Shown: in pieces, positions 26,272 through 35,020 of the stretch
Layout: every line of letters starts with the position of its first letter
Position numbering within the stretch: the stretch's first letter is position 1
NCBI GenBank assembly: GCA_004294445.1
Contig: REAZ01000009.1
Span: forward strand, 1-64,000
Direction: 5' to 3'
DNA length: 64,000 bases
DNA from: Cytophagales bacterium
Lineage (GTDB): Bacteria; Bacteroidota; Bacteroidia; Cytophagales; Thermoflexibacteraceae
Notes under the pieces: generated by a model
What the model was told of the DNA's origin: nothing
Seen by the model: the letters and a program-made list of their open reading frames with translations, nothing else
Database searches by the model: none
Translations under genes and position numbers: made by a program

Positions 26272-26802
26272 ATGAAAGTTACCAAAGCAGATTTTTTAGC
26301 AATCAGAGAGATTCATAAATCTTTCCTAAAAACTCCTTTTACAGAAGAAAATATACCTGTTTATGAGAAACTGACTGAAAAGGTAATCAAAATTTTAAAA
26401 AGGTATTTTAAAGAAGAAAGTGGAGTATTAGAAGACCAACTTACGTATCATCAAATCTTTGTACGAAAAATTATGCTATATGAACGAGATGCAAAATATT
26501 TTAGCCCTTCTGAAAGTTTATACTATTATCTATCAATGATTTATGAGAAAAAATTGGATATACTTAAGTCCTACTATGAACACTTTATTAGTATCAAACC
26601 TGTTAAAGAAAATATAGAACAATTAGCTAACCTAATTGATAATTTTTCTTTAACAATGTTAGCAGGGAAAACTACCAAAAAATCATTTGAAATATCTAAA
26701 AATCAATTACATATCAAAGATAAAGATGGATACTCAGTAGGTCATCAGAGAGCAAAAGATACTATGAAAAGTGTTATTGATACAATTGAAATGTATGTAT
26801 AA
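26272..26802 (+). CDS. Hypothetical helical protein
   Basis: 176 residues from ATG 26272; an in-frame TTG at 26245 would add nine residues. It has no signal peptide or membrane helix. The sequence is predicted mostly alpha-helical from its K/E/I/L/Y composition, with a conserved-looking SVGHQRAKDTMKSVIDTIE segment near the C-terminus. It sits between two copies of a short degraded repeat (25527-25630 and 26853-26950), so this small-gene pair may be a transferred or reshuffled cassette. No family recognised. Confidence 0.45.
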   Translation: MKVTKADFLAIREIHKSFLKTPFTEENIPVYEKLTEKVIKILKRYFKEESGVLEDQLTYHQIFVRKIMLYERDAKYFSPSESLYYYLSMIYEKKLDILKSYYEHFISIKPVKENIEQLANLIDNFSLTMLAGKTTKKSFEISKNQLHIKDKDGYSVGHQRAKDTMKSVIDTIEMYV

Positions 26803-26852
26803 ATTTTCAGTATGGTGCACCTGCAAAAAGGGTTTGTAGAGCGTTATGCTAA

Positions 26853-26921
26853 CAAACAAACAATGGAATGAAAGAACCAAACTGCAAGAACTTGGTGGGA
26901 ATCTACTTGTTTTTTGAGTGA
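26853..26921 (+). pseudogene. Short remnant related to 25484-25663
   Basis: A 22-codon open fragment after a TAA at 26850-26852, ending at TGA. It shares NNGxK and CKNLVGxYxFF with the upstream remnant. There is no credible start codon, so it is a degraded copy. Confidence 0.35.
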
Positions 26922-26955
26922 TTAGGTAAGGAAAAGCAAATTTATTTTATTTTCC

Positions 26956-26963
26956 TACCTTTG
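26956..26963 (+). promoter_or_regulatory. -7 box TACCTTTG
   Basis: It matches TAnnTTTG, 60 bases upstream of the ATG at 27024. Confidence 0.5.
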
Positions 26964-27023
26964 GCTGAAAATAAACAAAGCCGAGATAAAAGGCTATCCA
27001 ATTCATAAAAATTATTTGAGCCA

Positions 27024-28136
27024 ATGAAAACAAATACTATTCTTTTTTCGGTGCTAACTATCAGTACCTTTTGTGCATTTATTCTTTCTACTAAAAAAAA
27101 TACAACATTTTCTACTGAAAATCAAACAAATGCAGCAGATACACTCACTTATAAAGAGGAAAAACATCTCAAAAATCTTAAGCAGCTTACTTTTGGTGGC
27201 GATAACGCCGAAGCCTATTTTAGCTTTGATAATCAAAAAATAGTTTTCCAATCCAACTTCAAAATGTGGGGGCTGGAGTGCGACCAAATTTTTTATTTTG
27301 ACCTCAACAAAGGCAATATGAAAGATAGCAAGCCCAAAATGATTAGTACCTCCAAAGGTAGAACTACTTGCTCGTATTTTCTGCCCGGTGATACTACTAT
27401 AGTCTATGCCTCTACGCACAGAGGCGGCGATGCTTGCCCACCTACTCCCGACCGAAATACAGGAAAATACGTTTGGTCTATTCATGACGACTACGATATT
27501 TTTGTGGCGGACTTGAAAGGAAATACCAAAAAACAGCTTACCAAGAAAAAAGGATATGATGCCGAAGCCACAGTTTCCCCAAAAGGCGACAAAATTGTGT
27601 TTACTTCTACCCGTAGTGGAGATTTGGAACTATGGACGATGAATATAGACGGCTCAAAACCCAAACAAATTACGAAGGGATTGGGCTATGACGGCGGTGC
27701 GTTTTTCTCTCCCGATGGTTCAAAAATCGTTTTCCGTGCTTCCCGCCCAAAAACTCCAGAAGAAATAAAAGAGTACAAAGACTTGCTCAAGCAGGGATTG
27801 GTACAGCCTACAAATATGGAAATCTATATTTGCAACGCCGATGGCTCTGACCTCCGACAGGTTACCAAATTAGGCAAGGCGAACTGGGCACCTTTTTTCA
27901 CGCCCGATGGCAAGAAACTCTTGTTTAGTTCCAATCATGCGTCTGCACGCGGTTTCCAGTTCAATATCTATATGATTAATTTAGACGGAACAGGCTTAGA
28001 ACAAGTTACTTATGACAAAGTTTTTGATTCTTTCCCTATGTTTTCACCTGATGGTAAAAAACTCATTTTTAGCTCCAACCGCAATAACAACGGCACAAGA
28101 GATACTAATCTGTTTATTGCCGAGTGGGTAGATTAA
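27024..28136 (+). CDS. TolB-like/PD40 beta-propeller protein, exported
   Basis: 370 residues. The first 22 residues are hydrophobic after MKTN and look like an export signal or membrane anchor. The rest is built of about six repeats of the WD40-like PD40 type. Each has the form xxSPDGxKIVFxSxR (for example FSPDGSKIVFRAS near residue 233 and FTPDGKKLLFSSN near 292). Such propellers occur in TolB and in peptidase-associated domains and usually bind proteins or glycans. No OmpA or peptidase domain is attached. It is probably periplasmic or cell-surface; the partner is unknown. Confidence 0.8.
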   Translation: MKTNTILFSVLTISTFCAFILSTKKNTTFSTENQTNAADTLTYKEEKHLKNLKQLTFGGDNAEAYFSFDNQKIVFQSNFKMWGLECDQIFYFDLNKGNMKDSKPKMISTSKGRTTCSYFLPGDTTIVYASTHRGGDACPPTPDRNTGKYVWSIHDDYDIFVADLKGNTKKQLTKKKGYDAEATVSPKGDKIVFTSTRSGDLELWTMNIDGSKPKQITKGLGYDGGAFFSPDGSKIVFRASRPKTPEEIKEYKDLLKQGLVQPTNMEIYICNADGSDLRQVTKLGKANWAPFFTPDGKKLLFSSNHASARGFQFNIYMINLDGTGLEQVTYDKVFDSFPMFSPDGKKLIFSSNRNNNGTRDTNLFIAEWVD

Positions 28137-28268
28137 TGGTAGTTTGTACGGTCTGACGGTGATAGTCTGATAAAAATAATATTTGCCTGCATAGGGGGAA
28201 GTTTAAGTTGGCTTGTCTTATTGATGAAAACATAAAAAAGATATTCAAACTTAAACTTCTTTATTTTA

Positions 28269-28931
28269 ATGAAAACTTTAAAAAAAATCTTCTCAAAAAA
28301 TCAAATTAGTATTTTATCTTTCGCTTTATCGCTCATCTTTTTTTCAGCGAATGCTCAAGAAAGTGAAACAATGCAGACGCTATTTTCAGGTAAATCTCGC
28401 ATTTCAGGTTTTGGCTCCGTAGTCAATCAAGTAAGTTTTGCTAACAATGCCAAACTTCGCAACTTTTATTCTCTTGGGGCAGAAGGTGGCGTTCTTTTCA
28501 ATCACCGTTTTTATATTGGCTTGTACGGCTTGACTTCTCTTGCTTCTACGGAAATCAATACTTGGAGCAACGGTATGGGTAGCATTACTAACGACAGCCG
28601 CAATATCCGCCTCATTCAAACGGGAGGACTCATCGGATATAAATTATTCCCCACCAAAATACTTCACTTTAACATAAATACAAAAATGGGTGGCGGATTT
28701 ATGATAGATGAAAAAAACATCGGGAATTACAACGCCGATGTCCAAGTATCTACTGCTTTTTTTACTGTCAATCCTACTATAAATGTAGAACTTAACTTAT
28801 TTAAGTGGATGCAAGTATTTGCAGGCGTGGGCTATAACTTCATGTCGGGCAGCAAAACTTTTGACATAAACCCCAGCGAAGACCTGAGCGCACCTACGTT
28901 GCAGTTTGGGCTTTCTTTTGGGAGATTTTAA
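28269..28931 (+). CDS. Outer-membrane beta-barrel protein
   Basis: 220 residues. A signal peptide of about 29 residues ends SANAQ. The mature part consists of alternating polar/hydrophobic strands (GVLFNHRFYIGLYGLTSLAS, LNINTKMGGGF, MQVFAGVGYNFMSG) and ends in aromatic LQFGLSFGRF. This is typical of small porin-like barrels in Bacteroidota. It lies between the propeller gene and a Tat-exported oxidoreductase; any functional link is unproven. Confidence 0.7.
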   Translation: MKTLKKIFSKNQISILSFALSLIFFSANAQESETMQTLFSGKSRISGFGSVVNQVSFANNAKLRNFYSLGAEGGVLFNHRFYIGLYGLTSLASTEINTWSNGMGSITNDSRNIRLIQTGGLIGYKLFPTKILHFNINTKMGGGFMIDEKNIGNYNADVQVSTAFFTVNPTINVELNLFKWMQVFAGVGYNFMSGSKTFDINPSEDLSAPTLQFGLSFGRF

Positions 28932-29043
28932 AGTATTTTAGTGGAAATTTCTGCCTTTTTGGTAAATAAGATTTACTTTAGTAGCTCGTGCGAAACGACC
29001 ACGAAAAGCAAAAATTTATCTTATATCCAAAATCTTTAAATGT

Positions 29044-30480
29044 ATGTCTAAAAAAGAAAATGAAGTGCCTGAAAAAGAAGGTATTTCACGCAGAAGTTTC
29101 CTCAAAAGTGCAGGTCTGGCTTCTGCGGCTTTCACCATTGTGCCTCGCTTCGTCTTGGGCGGGAATGGCTTTATTCCGCCAAGCGATACGCTCTACATAG
29201 CAGGCATCGGGGTAGGTGGCAAGGGAGAGTCTGATTTGATGGGTTTTGCCAAAAACCCAAAAGCCAAAATAGCTTTCCTTTGTGATGTAGATGACAGAAT
29301 GACTGCCAACTCAAGGAAAAATTTCCCTACGGCGAAATTTTATGTAGATTTTCGGGAGATGCTCGACAAAGAAGCAAAAAATATTGATGCAGTTTCTGTT
29401 TCTACCCCCGACCACACACACGCCGTAGCAACGATGGCAGCTATACAAAGGAGAAAGCACGTTTACGTACAAAAACCGCTTACGCACAGCATTTATGAGG
29501 CGAGAATGCTTACCGAAGCGGCAAGAAAATACAAGGTAGTAACTCAAATGGGTAATCAGTATGCCTCTGCCGACTATGTACGTACTGCCAAAGAATGGGT
29601 AGATGCGGGACTTATTGGCGATGTAACCAATATCCTTGCATGGACAAACCGCCCTGTATGGCCTCAGGGAATCCCTGCCCCTACAGGAAAATATGACATT
29701 CCAAAAGAGCTGAATTGGGATTTGTGGCTCGGCCCCGTAAAGCCTATAGATTACAATCCCGCTTATCTACCTTTTAATCATAGAGGTTGGTGGCAATTTG
29801 GTACAGGTGCGCTCGGCGACATGGCTTGCCATATTTTGGACGCTGCTTTCCGCATTCTGCCAATAGACTTCCCTTCGGAAGTTGAATGTAGCTCTACTAC
29901 GGCGTGGGAAGGATTCTTCAAAGAAGCTAACTATACAGAGAGTTGCCCTGCTTCCTCCATCATACACCTCAAATTCCCTCGCAAAGATGGCAAGGGAAAT
30001 ATTGGGCTTACTTGGATGGACGGCGGACTTGTTCCCAAAAGACCTGAAGAGCTACTCCCCGAAGAGCAAATGGGCGTGGGCGGCAATGGCTATATTTTTG
30101 AAGGTACGAAAGGCAAAATCATGGCGAACTATGCCTCGCCTCCCTTGTTACTCCCTACTACACGCATGAAAGAGGAACTTCCCAAGCCAAGCATCAAACG
30201 CATAGCGGGCGGCGAAGCAGGTCATTACACTGAATGGGTGGACGCTTGCCTCAAAGGGTTTGGCAAAATGGAGCTAAGTTCTGCTTTTGACTTTGCAGGA
30301 CCTTTCACAGAAGCCGTTTTGATGGGTAATTTGGCTATCCGTAGCTATGGAATGAGAAATGGCAGAGAATACCCTGGTAGAAAAAAACTACTATGGGATG
30401 CTAAAAATATGAAAATCACCAACTTTGATGACGCAAACCAATTTGTAAAGAGAGAATATAGAGAGGGCTGGAGTCTGTAA
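29044..30480 (+). CDS. Tat-exported Gfo/Idh/MocA family oxidoreductase
   Basis: 478 residues. A twin-arginine signal is clear: SRRSFLKSAGLASAAFTIV near residues 15-33. The NAD-binding Rossmann domain follows (GIGVGGKGESD near 54, FLCDVDDR near 79). The catalytic region contains SVSTPDHTHAVATMAA and VYVQKPLTHSIYEA, whose K in the QKP motif is typical of the family. The C-terminal domain carries GTGALGDMACHILDA. These enzymes oxidise or reduce sugars, or cleave glycosides by NAD-dependent redox. Tat export places this one in the periplasm with pre-bound cofactor. A strong bidirectional terminator follows. Confidence 0.9.
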   Translation: MSKKENEVPEKEGISRRSFLKSAGLASAAFTIVPRFVLGGNGFIPPSDTLYIAGIGVGGKGESDLMGFAKNPKAKIAFLCDVDDRMTANSRKNFPTAKFYVDFREMLDKEAKNIDAVSVSTPDHTHAVATMAAIQRRKHVYVQKPLTHSIYEARMLTEAARKYKVVTQMGNQYASADYVRTAKEWVDAGLIGDVTNILAWTNRPVWPQGIPAPTGKYDIPKELNWDLWLGPVKPIDYNPAYLPFNHRGWWQFGTGALGDMACHILDAAFRILPIDFPSEVECSSTTAWEGFFKEANYTESCPASSIIHLKFPRKDGKGNIGLTWMDGGLVPKRPEELLPEEQMGVGGNGYIFEGTKGKIMANYASPPLLLPTTRMKEELPKPSIKRIAGGEAGHYTEWVDACLKGFGKMELSSAFDFAGPFTEAVLMGNLAIRSYGMRNGREYPGRKKLLWDAKNMKITNFDDANQFVKREYREGWSL

Positions 30481-30482
30481 AT

Positions 30483-30518
30483 AAAAGAGGCTGTCCAACT
30501 TTTTGGACAGCCTCTTTT
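30483..30518. terminator. Bidirectional terminator between convergent genes
   Basis: AAAAGAGGCTGTCCAA and TTGGACAGCCTCTTTT form a perfect 16-bp stem with a 4-base loop and A/T runs on both sides. It serves the oxidoreductase (+) and the OmpA/PD40 gene (-). The core CCAACTTTTTGG is shared with the hairpins at 34988-35010 and 63503-63540. Confidence 0.9.
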
Positions 30519-30538
30519 TATTATGCTAATTGAAAAAA

Positions 30539-32488
30539 TTATCTTTTCAATACAGGTTTGAACTCAACACGACGGTTCAAAGCTAAGTTAGCAGGAGAGT
30601 TGTTCGGAACAGATGGAGATTTCTCGCCAGATGCACGAATTTCTAATCTATCAGCAGAAATACCTTTTGTTTTAGTCAAATAGTGTTTTGCTGCTGCTGC
30701 TCTACGCTCAGATAAGCCTTGGTTATAAGCATCACCGCCACGGTCGTCAGTATGCGCCTCTATGCGGATACTCACCTTTGGATAGTCGGACATAAACTTA
30801 TAAACTTTGTCAAGTTCTGCTCTTGCTTTTGGCAAAAGTGCTGCATCAAGTTCTTTCTCAACCAATGTGCGAGGTCTTGCAGTTTCGAAGTTAATGTTCT
30901 GGAACACTATCTTAGATAAGTCAAACAAGAATATTTCTCTGTTGATAGTATCACCAGCAACTTTGTTTTTCAAATCTAAAGAAACAGAAGAAGGCTCATA
31001 CTGGTCTGCAGTACCATTAGCTGTGTAAGTAGTACCAGGCTCTAACAATGCGAAGAATTTACCAGGACCTGTCTTTTTGAATTCTGAAACTTTTCCTTTG
31101 CCGCTTTCATCAGGTTTGATGTCTGCATTAGATTCAGCGATTAGTTCATTAGTTAAGCCGTCAAGAATAGTAACAGTAGCCAAAACGCCTTTCTTACGCA
31201 TTTTTACCATTTTGCTACACTCCCACTCCGACATATCTTTTGTCAAATCAACTACAAAAGTAACAGGCTCATAGCCATCTAATTCGAATAAGAATCTGTA
31301 TTTGTTACCTTCTGTAAGCACAGTCTTGAATTTACCTTCGTCAGACATCTTGTCATAGCTCAAAGGGTCGCGAGTCAAGTTACTTACTTTTACAGTAGGC
31401 TTCAACTTCTTCAAATCAGAAGAATCTACTATAGTAGCATTAAACCAACAAGTTCTTTTTGGCTTAAATCTCTCTTGTAATGGATAAGTGAATAGCTCAT
31501 GCGAAGCACCCATGTAAGCGTTAAAATACGCCAATACGTGCGGGTTGTCGTTAGGAGCTACTGAAACCAACATATCAGGTTGGTAAGAATACATCGTAGA
31601 TTTTACCCAAGGACTCATGTCTGTTAGTACTGGAGCAGTCCAAGCACCACCTGGCTGCATCATAGAGTAGTACAAGTCGAAGTCCTTAGAATCTTTTGGA
31701 GATAGCCAAGTACGCGTAGATGAAAAGAACAATGACTGACCGTCAGGCATAATTCTTACGTGCTTGTCGCAATCACCAGGGATTGGAGAAGGAAGCTCGG
31801 CAGGTTCGCCAAAGCTACCATCTAATTTTCTCTTAGCTACAAACATTTTGTAGCAAGAAGGGTACTTTGTAGCGGCTTTGCTGTCTTTGCCTTTGTCAGA
31901 CTCTGCGCCAGCAGTTGATGATGATGAGCCGCCATCTTTTTTCCTTACAAAGTATAGGAACATACCGTCTGGAGAAATAGAAGGAAATCCTTCATAATCA
32001 CCAGAGTTGATAGCACCTGCTACTTTTTCAGGTTTGCTCCACTTTCCGTCAGCTCCTTTTGTGGATTGATAGATGTCTTCTGAACCTCCATCGCCCATTT
32101 TGGCGAAGAAGTACAGAGTCCTTCCATCATAGCTGAGGGCTGGACCGCCGAAAATGTCACCTTGTTTGAAATCGCCATTGATTTCGTCAATTGGCTTGGG
32201 TTCTGTCCAAAACCCTGTTACAGTATCGCGCATGGAATGCCACAATCTGTAATACTCCCAAGTTTTACCGCCCTTGTTTGACTGATAAACCAAGGTTCTC
32301 CCGTCTGGGCTGATAGCCGGTGCATACTCATCGTGTAAAAGTGTGTTAATGACGTTAGGCATTCTTTCACGCTTTGGCTGCACATCAGCTTTTGTAATTC
32401 TATCCGCAATGGTTTGAGCTTGAGTTTTCACGCTCAAAAACAAAGCGAACAAAATCATCAGACTTACATAGTTCACTCTTTGTTTCAT
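30539..32488 (-). CDS. OmpA family protein with PD40 beta-propeller
   Basis: 649 residues from the ATG at 32488, where a signal peptide (MKQRVNYVSLMILFALFLSV, then KTQAQ) begins; the more distal ATG at 32551 lies inside the promoter box. The mature protein has a PD40-type propeller with repeats such as ISPDGRTLVYQSN and ISPDGMFLYFVR at about 60-330. Two carboxypeptidase-regulatory-like folds follow (about 345-530), then a C-terminal OmpA domain with the peptidoglycan-binding pattern AHTDDRGGDAYNQGLSERRA and NRRVE. It would sit in the outer membrane and bind peptidoglycan. PD40-OmpA proteins are common in gliding Bacteroidota and sometimes linked to type 9 secretion. Confidence 0.88.
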   Translation of the reverse strand: MKQRVNYVSLMILFALFLSVKTQAQTIADRITKADVQPKRERMPNVINTLLHDEYAPAISPDGRTLVYQSNKGGKTWEYYRLWHSMRDTVTGFWTEPKPIDEINGDFKQGDIFGGPALSYDGRTLYFFAKMGDGGSEDIYQSTKGADGKWSKPEKVAGAINSGDYEGFPSISPDGMFLYFVRKKDGGSSSSTAGAESDKGKDSKAATKYPSCYKMFVAKRKLDGSFGEPAELPSPIPGDCDKHVRIMPDGQSLFFSSTRTWLSPKDSKDFDLYYSMMQPGGAWTAPVLTDMSPWVKSTMYSYQPDMLVSVAPNDNPHVLAYFNAYMGASHELFTYPLQERFKPKRTCWFNATIVDSSDLKKLKPTVKVSNLTRDPLSYDKMSDEGKFKTVLTEGNKYRFLFELDGYEPVTFVVDLTKDMSEWECSKMVKMRKKGVLATVTILDGLTNELIAESNADIKPDESGKGKVSEFKKTGPGKFFALLEPGTTYTANGTADQYEPSSVSLDLKNKVAGDTINREIFLFDLSKIVFQNINFETARPRTLVEKELDAALLPKARAELDKVYKFMSDYPKVSIRIEAHTDDRGGDAYNQGLSERRAAAAKHYLTKTKGISADRLEIRASGEKSPSVPNNSPANLALNRRVEFKPVLKR

Positions 32489-32548
32489 AGGTTTAATTAT
32501 TAGATTTAGGTTATTCAAGTTTAAAGATTTGAACATAAATTTAGGTAT

Positions 32549-32580
32549 CAAAAATAGTTCTTAAAATTAAAAGACTGCAA
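32549..32580 (-). promoter_or_regulatory. Promoter of the OmpA/PD40 gene (TTG-N21-TATTTTTG)
   Basis: On the minus strand TATTTTTG (32556-32549) matches the -7 box, and TTG (32580-32578) lies 21 bases upstream of it. Predicted transcription starts near 32543, giving an untranslated leader of about 55 bases before ATG 32488. Confidence 0.6.
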
Positions 32581-32952
32581 TTTTATCTTGAAATTTTTAA
32601 ATTTGCTAATTTTCAAGTATTTAAAATCACATTTATAATCTTTTAATCCTAAATGTTACCCTCAATACGGTTAAATTGAAATTTAGGTTTCTAAGAATTA
32701 AAATGTAGTTTACTCTCATTTTTTGCAAATTTAGGAGATTAAATTGATAATTCACACTATCGAGTTGCGAATTTTTGATTATTTTATATAAACTTGTATA
32801 AAATATCGAGATAAACCCTATATTTAGTCAAATATTTGATTGTTTTATCGGTTTTTCACGCCATGCCTTTGGCACTAACAACAAATTTGTAACAAAAGAA
32901 ATGAACAAATAGCAAGGAAAAAATTATTAACCAATTACTCACTCTTGTAAAT
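32581..32952. other. A+T-rich divergent intergenic region
   Basis: 372 bases between the OmpA/PD40 promoter and the acyl-CoA ligase. It is very A+T-rich, with no open frame worth calling, no tRNA and no strong hairpin. I found no exact -7 box for the plus-strand ligase gene. Confidence 0.4.
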
Positions 32953-34728
32953 ATGGAATTGAAACGAGCATTCGACTTTATCAATTATCAGTTAGAGCAA
33001 TATCCGCGAACTGATGCTTTGAACGGAAAATTAGATGGGAAATGGATAAATTACAGCACACAGCAAGTAATAGATATTGCTAACCGACTAAGTATCGGCT
33101 TGCTTAAGTTAGGCATCAAAAAAGGCGATAAGGTGGCTATTGTTGCTGGAAACCGCCCTGAATGGAATCTGTTAGATATTGCTACGCAGCAGATAGGTGT
33201 AATTAATGTGCCTATGTACCCTACCATCTCTATAGCCGATTATGAATATATATTCAATGATTCGAAGGCTAAAATAGCTTTTGTAGCAAACCAAGACCTG
33301 CACGACAAGGTAAAACAAGCTACTGCTAAGTTAGACGTGGCGGTTTATACTTTTGATAAGTTGCCAAAAACAAGGCACTGGACGGAGGTAGAGGACTTGG
33401 GCAAGAATGAAGATATGAAGCAGCTGGAGGCACATAGGGCAAGTGTGAAAGAAAATGATTTGCTTACGCTTATATATACTTCAGGTACTACGGGCGTGCC
33501 TAAGGGTGTAATGCTGACCCATAAAAACGTAGTAAGTAACGTGCTTGCGGTGGGCAAGGGACTCATCGATATGGCTCAGGCGATGAACTACAAAATTGGC
33601 TATACAAAGGCTGTAAGTTTTTTGCCTCTTTGCCACATATACGAAAGAACGGCAAGTGTGATGTATTGGTATTTGGGCTGTGCTATCTACTACGCTGAAA
33701 GCATGGAAACTATAGTGCCTACTATCCAAGAAATAAAACCCGACAACTTTACGGCGGTGCCTCGAATTTTTGAGAAACTCTATAACGGCATTGTCGCTAA
33801 GGGTATGGAACTCAAAGGCATGAAAAAGAGTATTTTCTTTTGGGCATTGAAACTTGGCGAACAATACGAGCCAAACAAAGATTTGGGGTGGTGGTATAAT
33901 AAACAGTTAGAAATTGCCAACAAATTAGTTTTTAGCAAATGGCGGGCAGCTTTGGGTGGAAATATAAAGTACGTAAACTCTGGGGCGGCAGCCTTGCAAC
34001 CTCGCTTGTGTCGAGTATTTTGGGCGGCGGGCATCAAAATTTATGAAGGGTATGGCTTAACAGAAACTTCTCCCGTGATTACCTCCTCGATGACTACCGA
34101 CGACAAAGTGCGTATTGGCTGCGTGGGTGAGGTCATAGACGGAGTGCAAGTGAAAATAGCCGAAGATGGTGAAATTCTTTGCAAGGGAAATAACGTAATG
34201 CTTGGCTACTACAATCAGCCCGAACTCACCGACCAAGTATTGAAAGATGGGTGGTTTCATACGGGCGACATTGGAGAGTTGGTAGAGGGCAAGTACCTAA
34301 AAATTACTGACCGCAAGAAAGAAATTTTCAAAACTTCGGGCGGCAAATACATTGCCCCGCAAATGATGGAAAACAGCCTCAAAGAAAGTCCTTTCATCGA
34401 GCAAATTATTGTTATTGGGGAAAACAAAAACTTCCCTTCGGCACTCATTGTGCCTGCTTTCGACCAGCTCAAAAAATGGTGCGAACACAAGGTAATTACC
34501 TACACAACGCCCGAAGAAATGATAAAAAACCCAAGGGTGATAGAAAAGTTTGATGAAGAGATAAAAAAAATCAACGAAAAGTTTGGAAATTGGGAAAAAG
34601 TAAAGAAATTTACGCTGTTATCTGCTCCTTGGGGAATAGATAGCGGAGAACTCACACCCACGTTAAAGTTAAAACGTAAGTCGATTTATAGTAAGTATGA
34701 AAAAATAATCGATGAAATATATTCGTAA
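32953..34728 (+). CDS. Long-chain fatty-acid-CoA ligase (AMP-binding)
   Basis: 591 residues. The AMP-binding P-loop is LIYTSGTTGVPKGVMLTHKN near residues 174-193. Further family motifs are YEGYGLTETSP near 361, GWFHTGDIGEL near 434, and LKITDRKKEIFKTSGGKYIAP near 450-470 with the hinge and catalytic lysines. It activates long-chain fatty acids to acyl-CoA at the cytosolic membrane face. The length fits the bacterial FAA/LACS branch that carries a C-terminal extension (WEKVKKFTLL). It stands alone, with a terminator about 105 bases downstream. Confidence 0.92.
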   Translation: MELKRAFDFINYQLEQYPRTDALNGKLDGKWINYSTQQVIDIANRLSIGLLKLGIKKGDKVAIVAGNRPEWNLLDIATQQIGVINVPMYPTISIADYEYIFNDSKAKIAFVANQDLHDKVKQATAKLDVAVYTFDKLPKTRHWTEVEDLGKNEDMKQLEAHRASVKENDLLTLIYTSGTTGVPKGVMLTHKNVVSNVLAVGKGLIDMAQAMNYKIGYTKAVSFLPLCHIYERTASVMYWYLGCAIYYAESMETIVPTIQEIKPDNFTAVPRIFEKLYNGIVAKGMELKGMKKSIFFWALKLGEQYEPNKDLGWWYNKQLEIANKLVFSKWRAALGGNIKYVNSGAAALQPRLCRVFWAAGIKIYEGYGLTETSPVITSSMTTDDKVRIGCVGEVIDGVQVKIAEDGEILCKGNNVMLGYYNQPELTDQVLKDGWFHTGDIGELVEGKYLKITDRKKEIFKTSGGKYIAPQMMENSLKESPFIEQIIVIGENKNFPSALIVPAFDQLKKWCEHKVITYTTPEEMIKNPRVIEKFDEEIKKINEKFGNWEKVKKFTLLSAPWGIDSGELTPTLKLKRKSIYSKYEKIIDEIYS

Positions 34729-34831
34729 TAAGGGAAATTTATCTCAACTTTAGCTATTTTAAGATAACAACGCAAACTAAGTACCCTTGTGATAACCTCC
34801 TGAGTAAAGAATTTTCATCTGATTGCAAACC

Positions 34832-34866
34832 AAAAAGAGGCTATCCCAAAAGGTTAGCCTCTCTTT
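34832..34866 (+). terminator. Hairpin terminator downstream of the acyl-CoA ligase
   Basis: AAAAAGAGGCTA and TAGCCTCTCTTTT pair around TCCCAAAAGGT, with a T-rich 3' side. Its right arm overlaps the edge of the 156-bp dispersed repeat. Confidence 0.75.
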
Positions 34867-35010
34867 TATTTTAAGAGAACTTGTAAAGACTGATTTTTGA
34901 ATGTTATCTTAGCCACAATTACTGTCGCTTTTTGTTGGTTAAAGATAAAAATAATCGGCTAAAAAATAAAAAGGTACACAAAAAAAAGACTGCCCAACTT
35001 TTTGGGCAGT
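34855..35010 (-). repeat. 156-bp dispersed repeat, copy A
   Basis: It is the reverse complement of 63511-63666 with only a few differences (single-base changes and changes in A/T run lengths). One end is the hairpin ACTGCCCAAAAAGTTGGGCAGT, which ends 10 bases from the gldM stop. The other end is TAGCCTCT. Inside, one frame gives KITFKNQSLQVLLK and a stop in both copies, which may be a transposase tail. It could be a MITE-like element or a conserved IS end. Confidence 0.8.
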
Positions 35011-35020
35011 TACTAACTGT

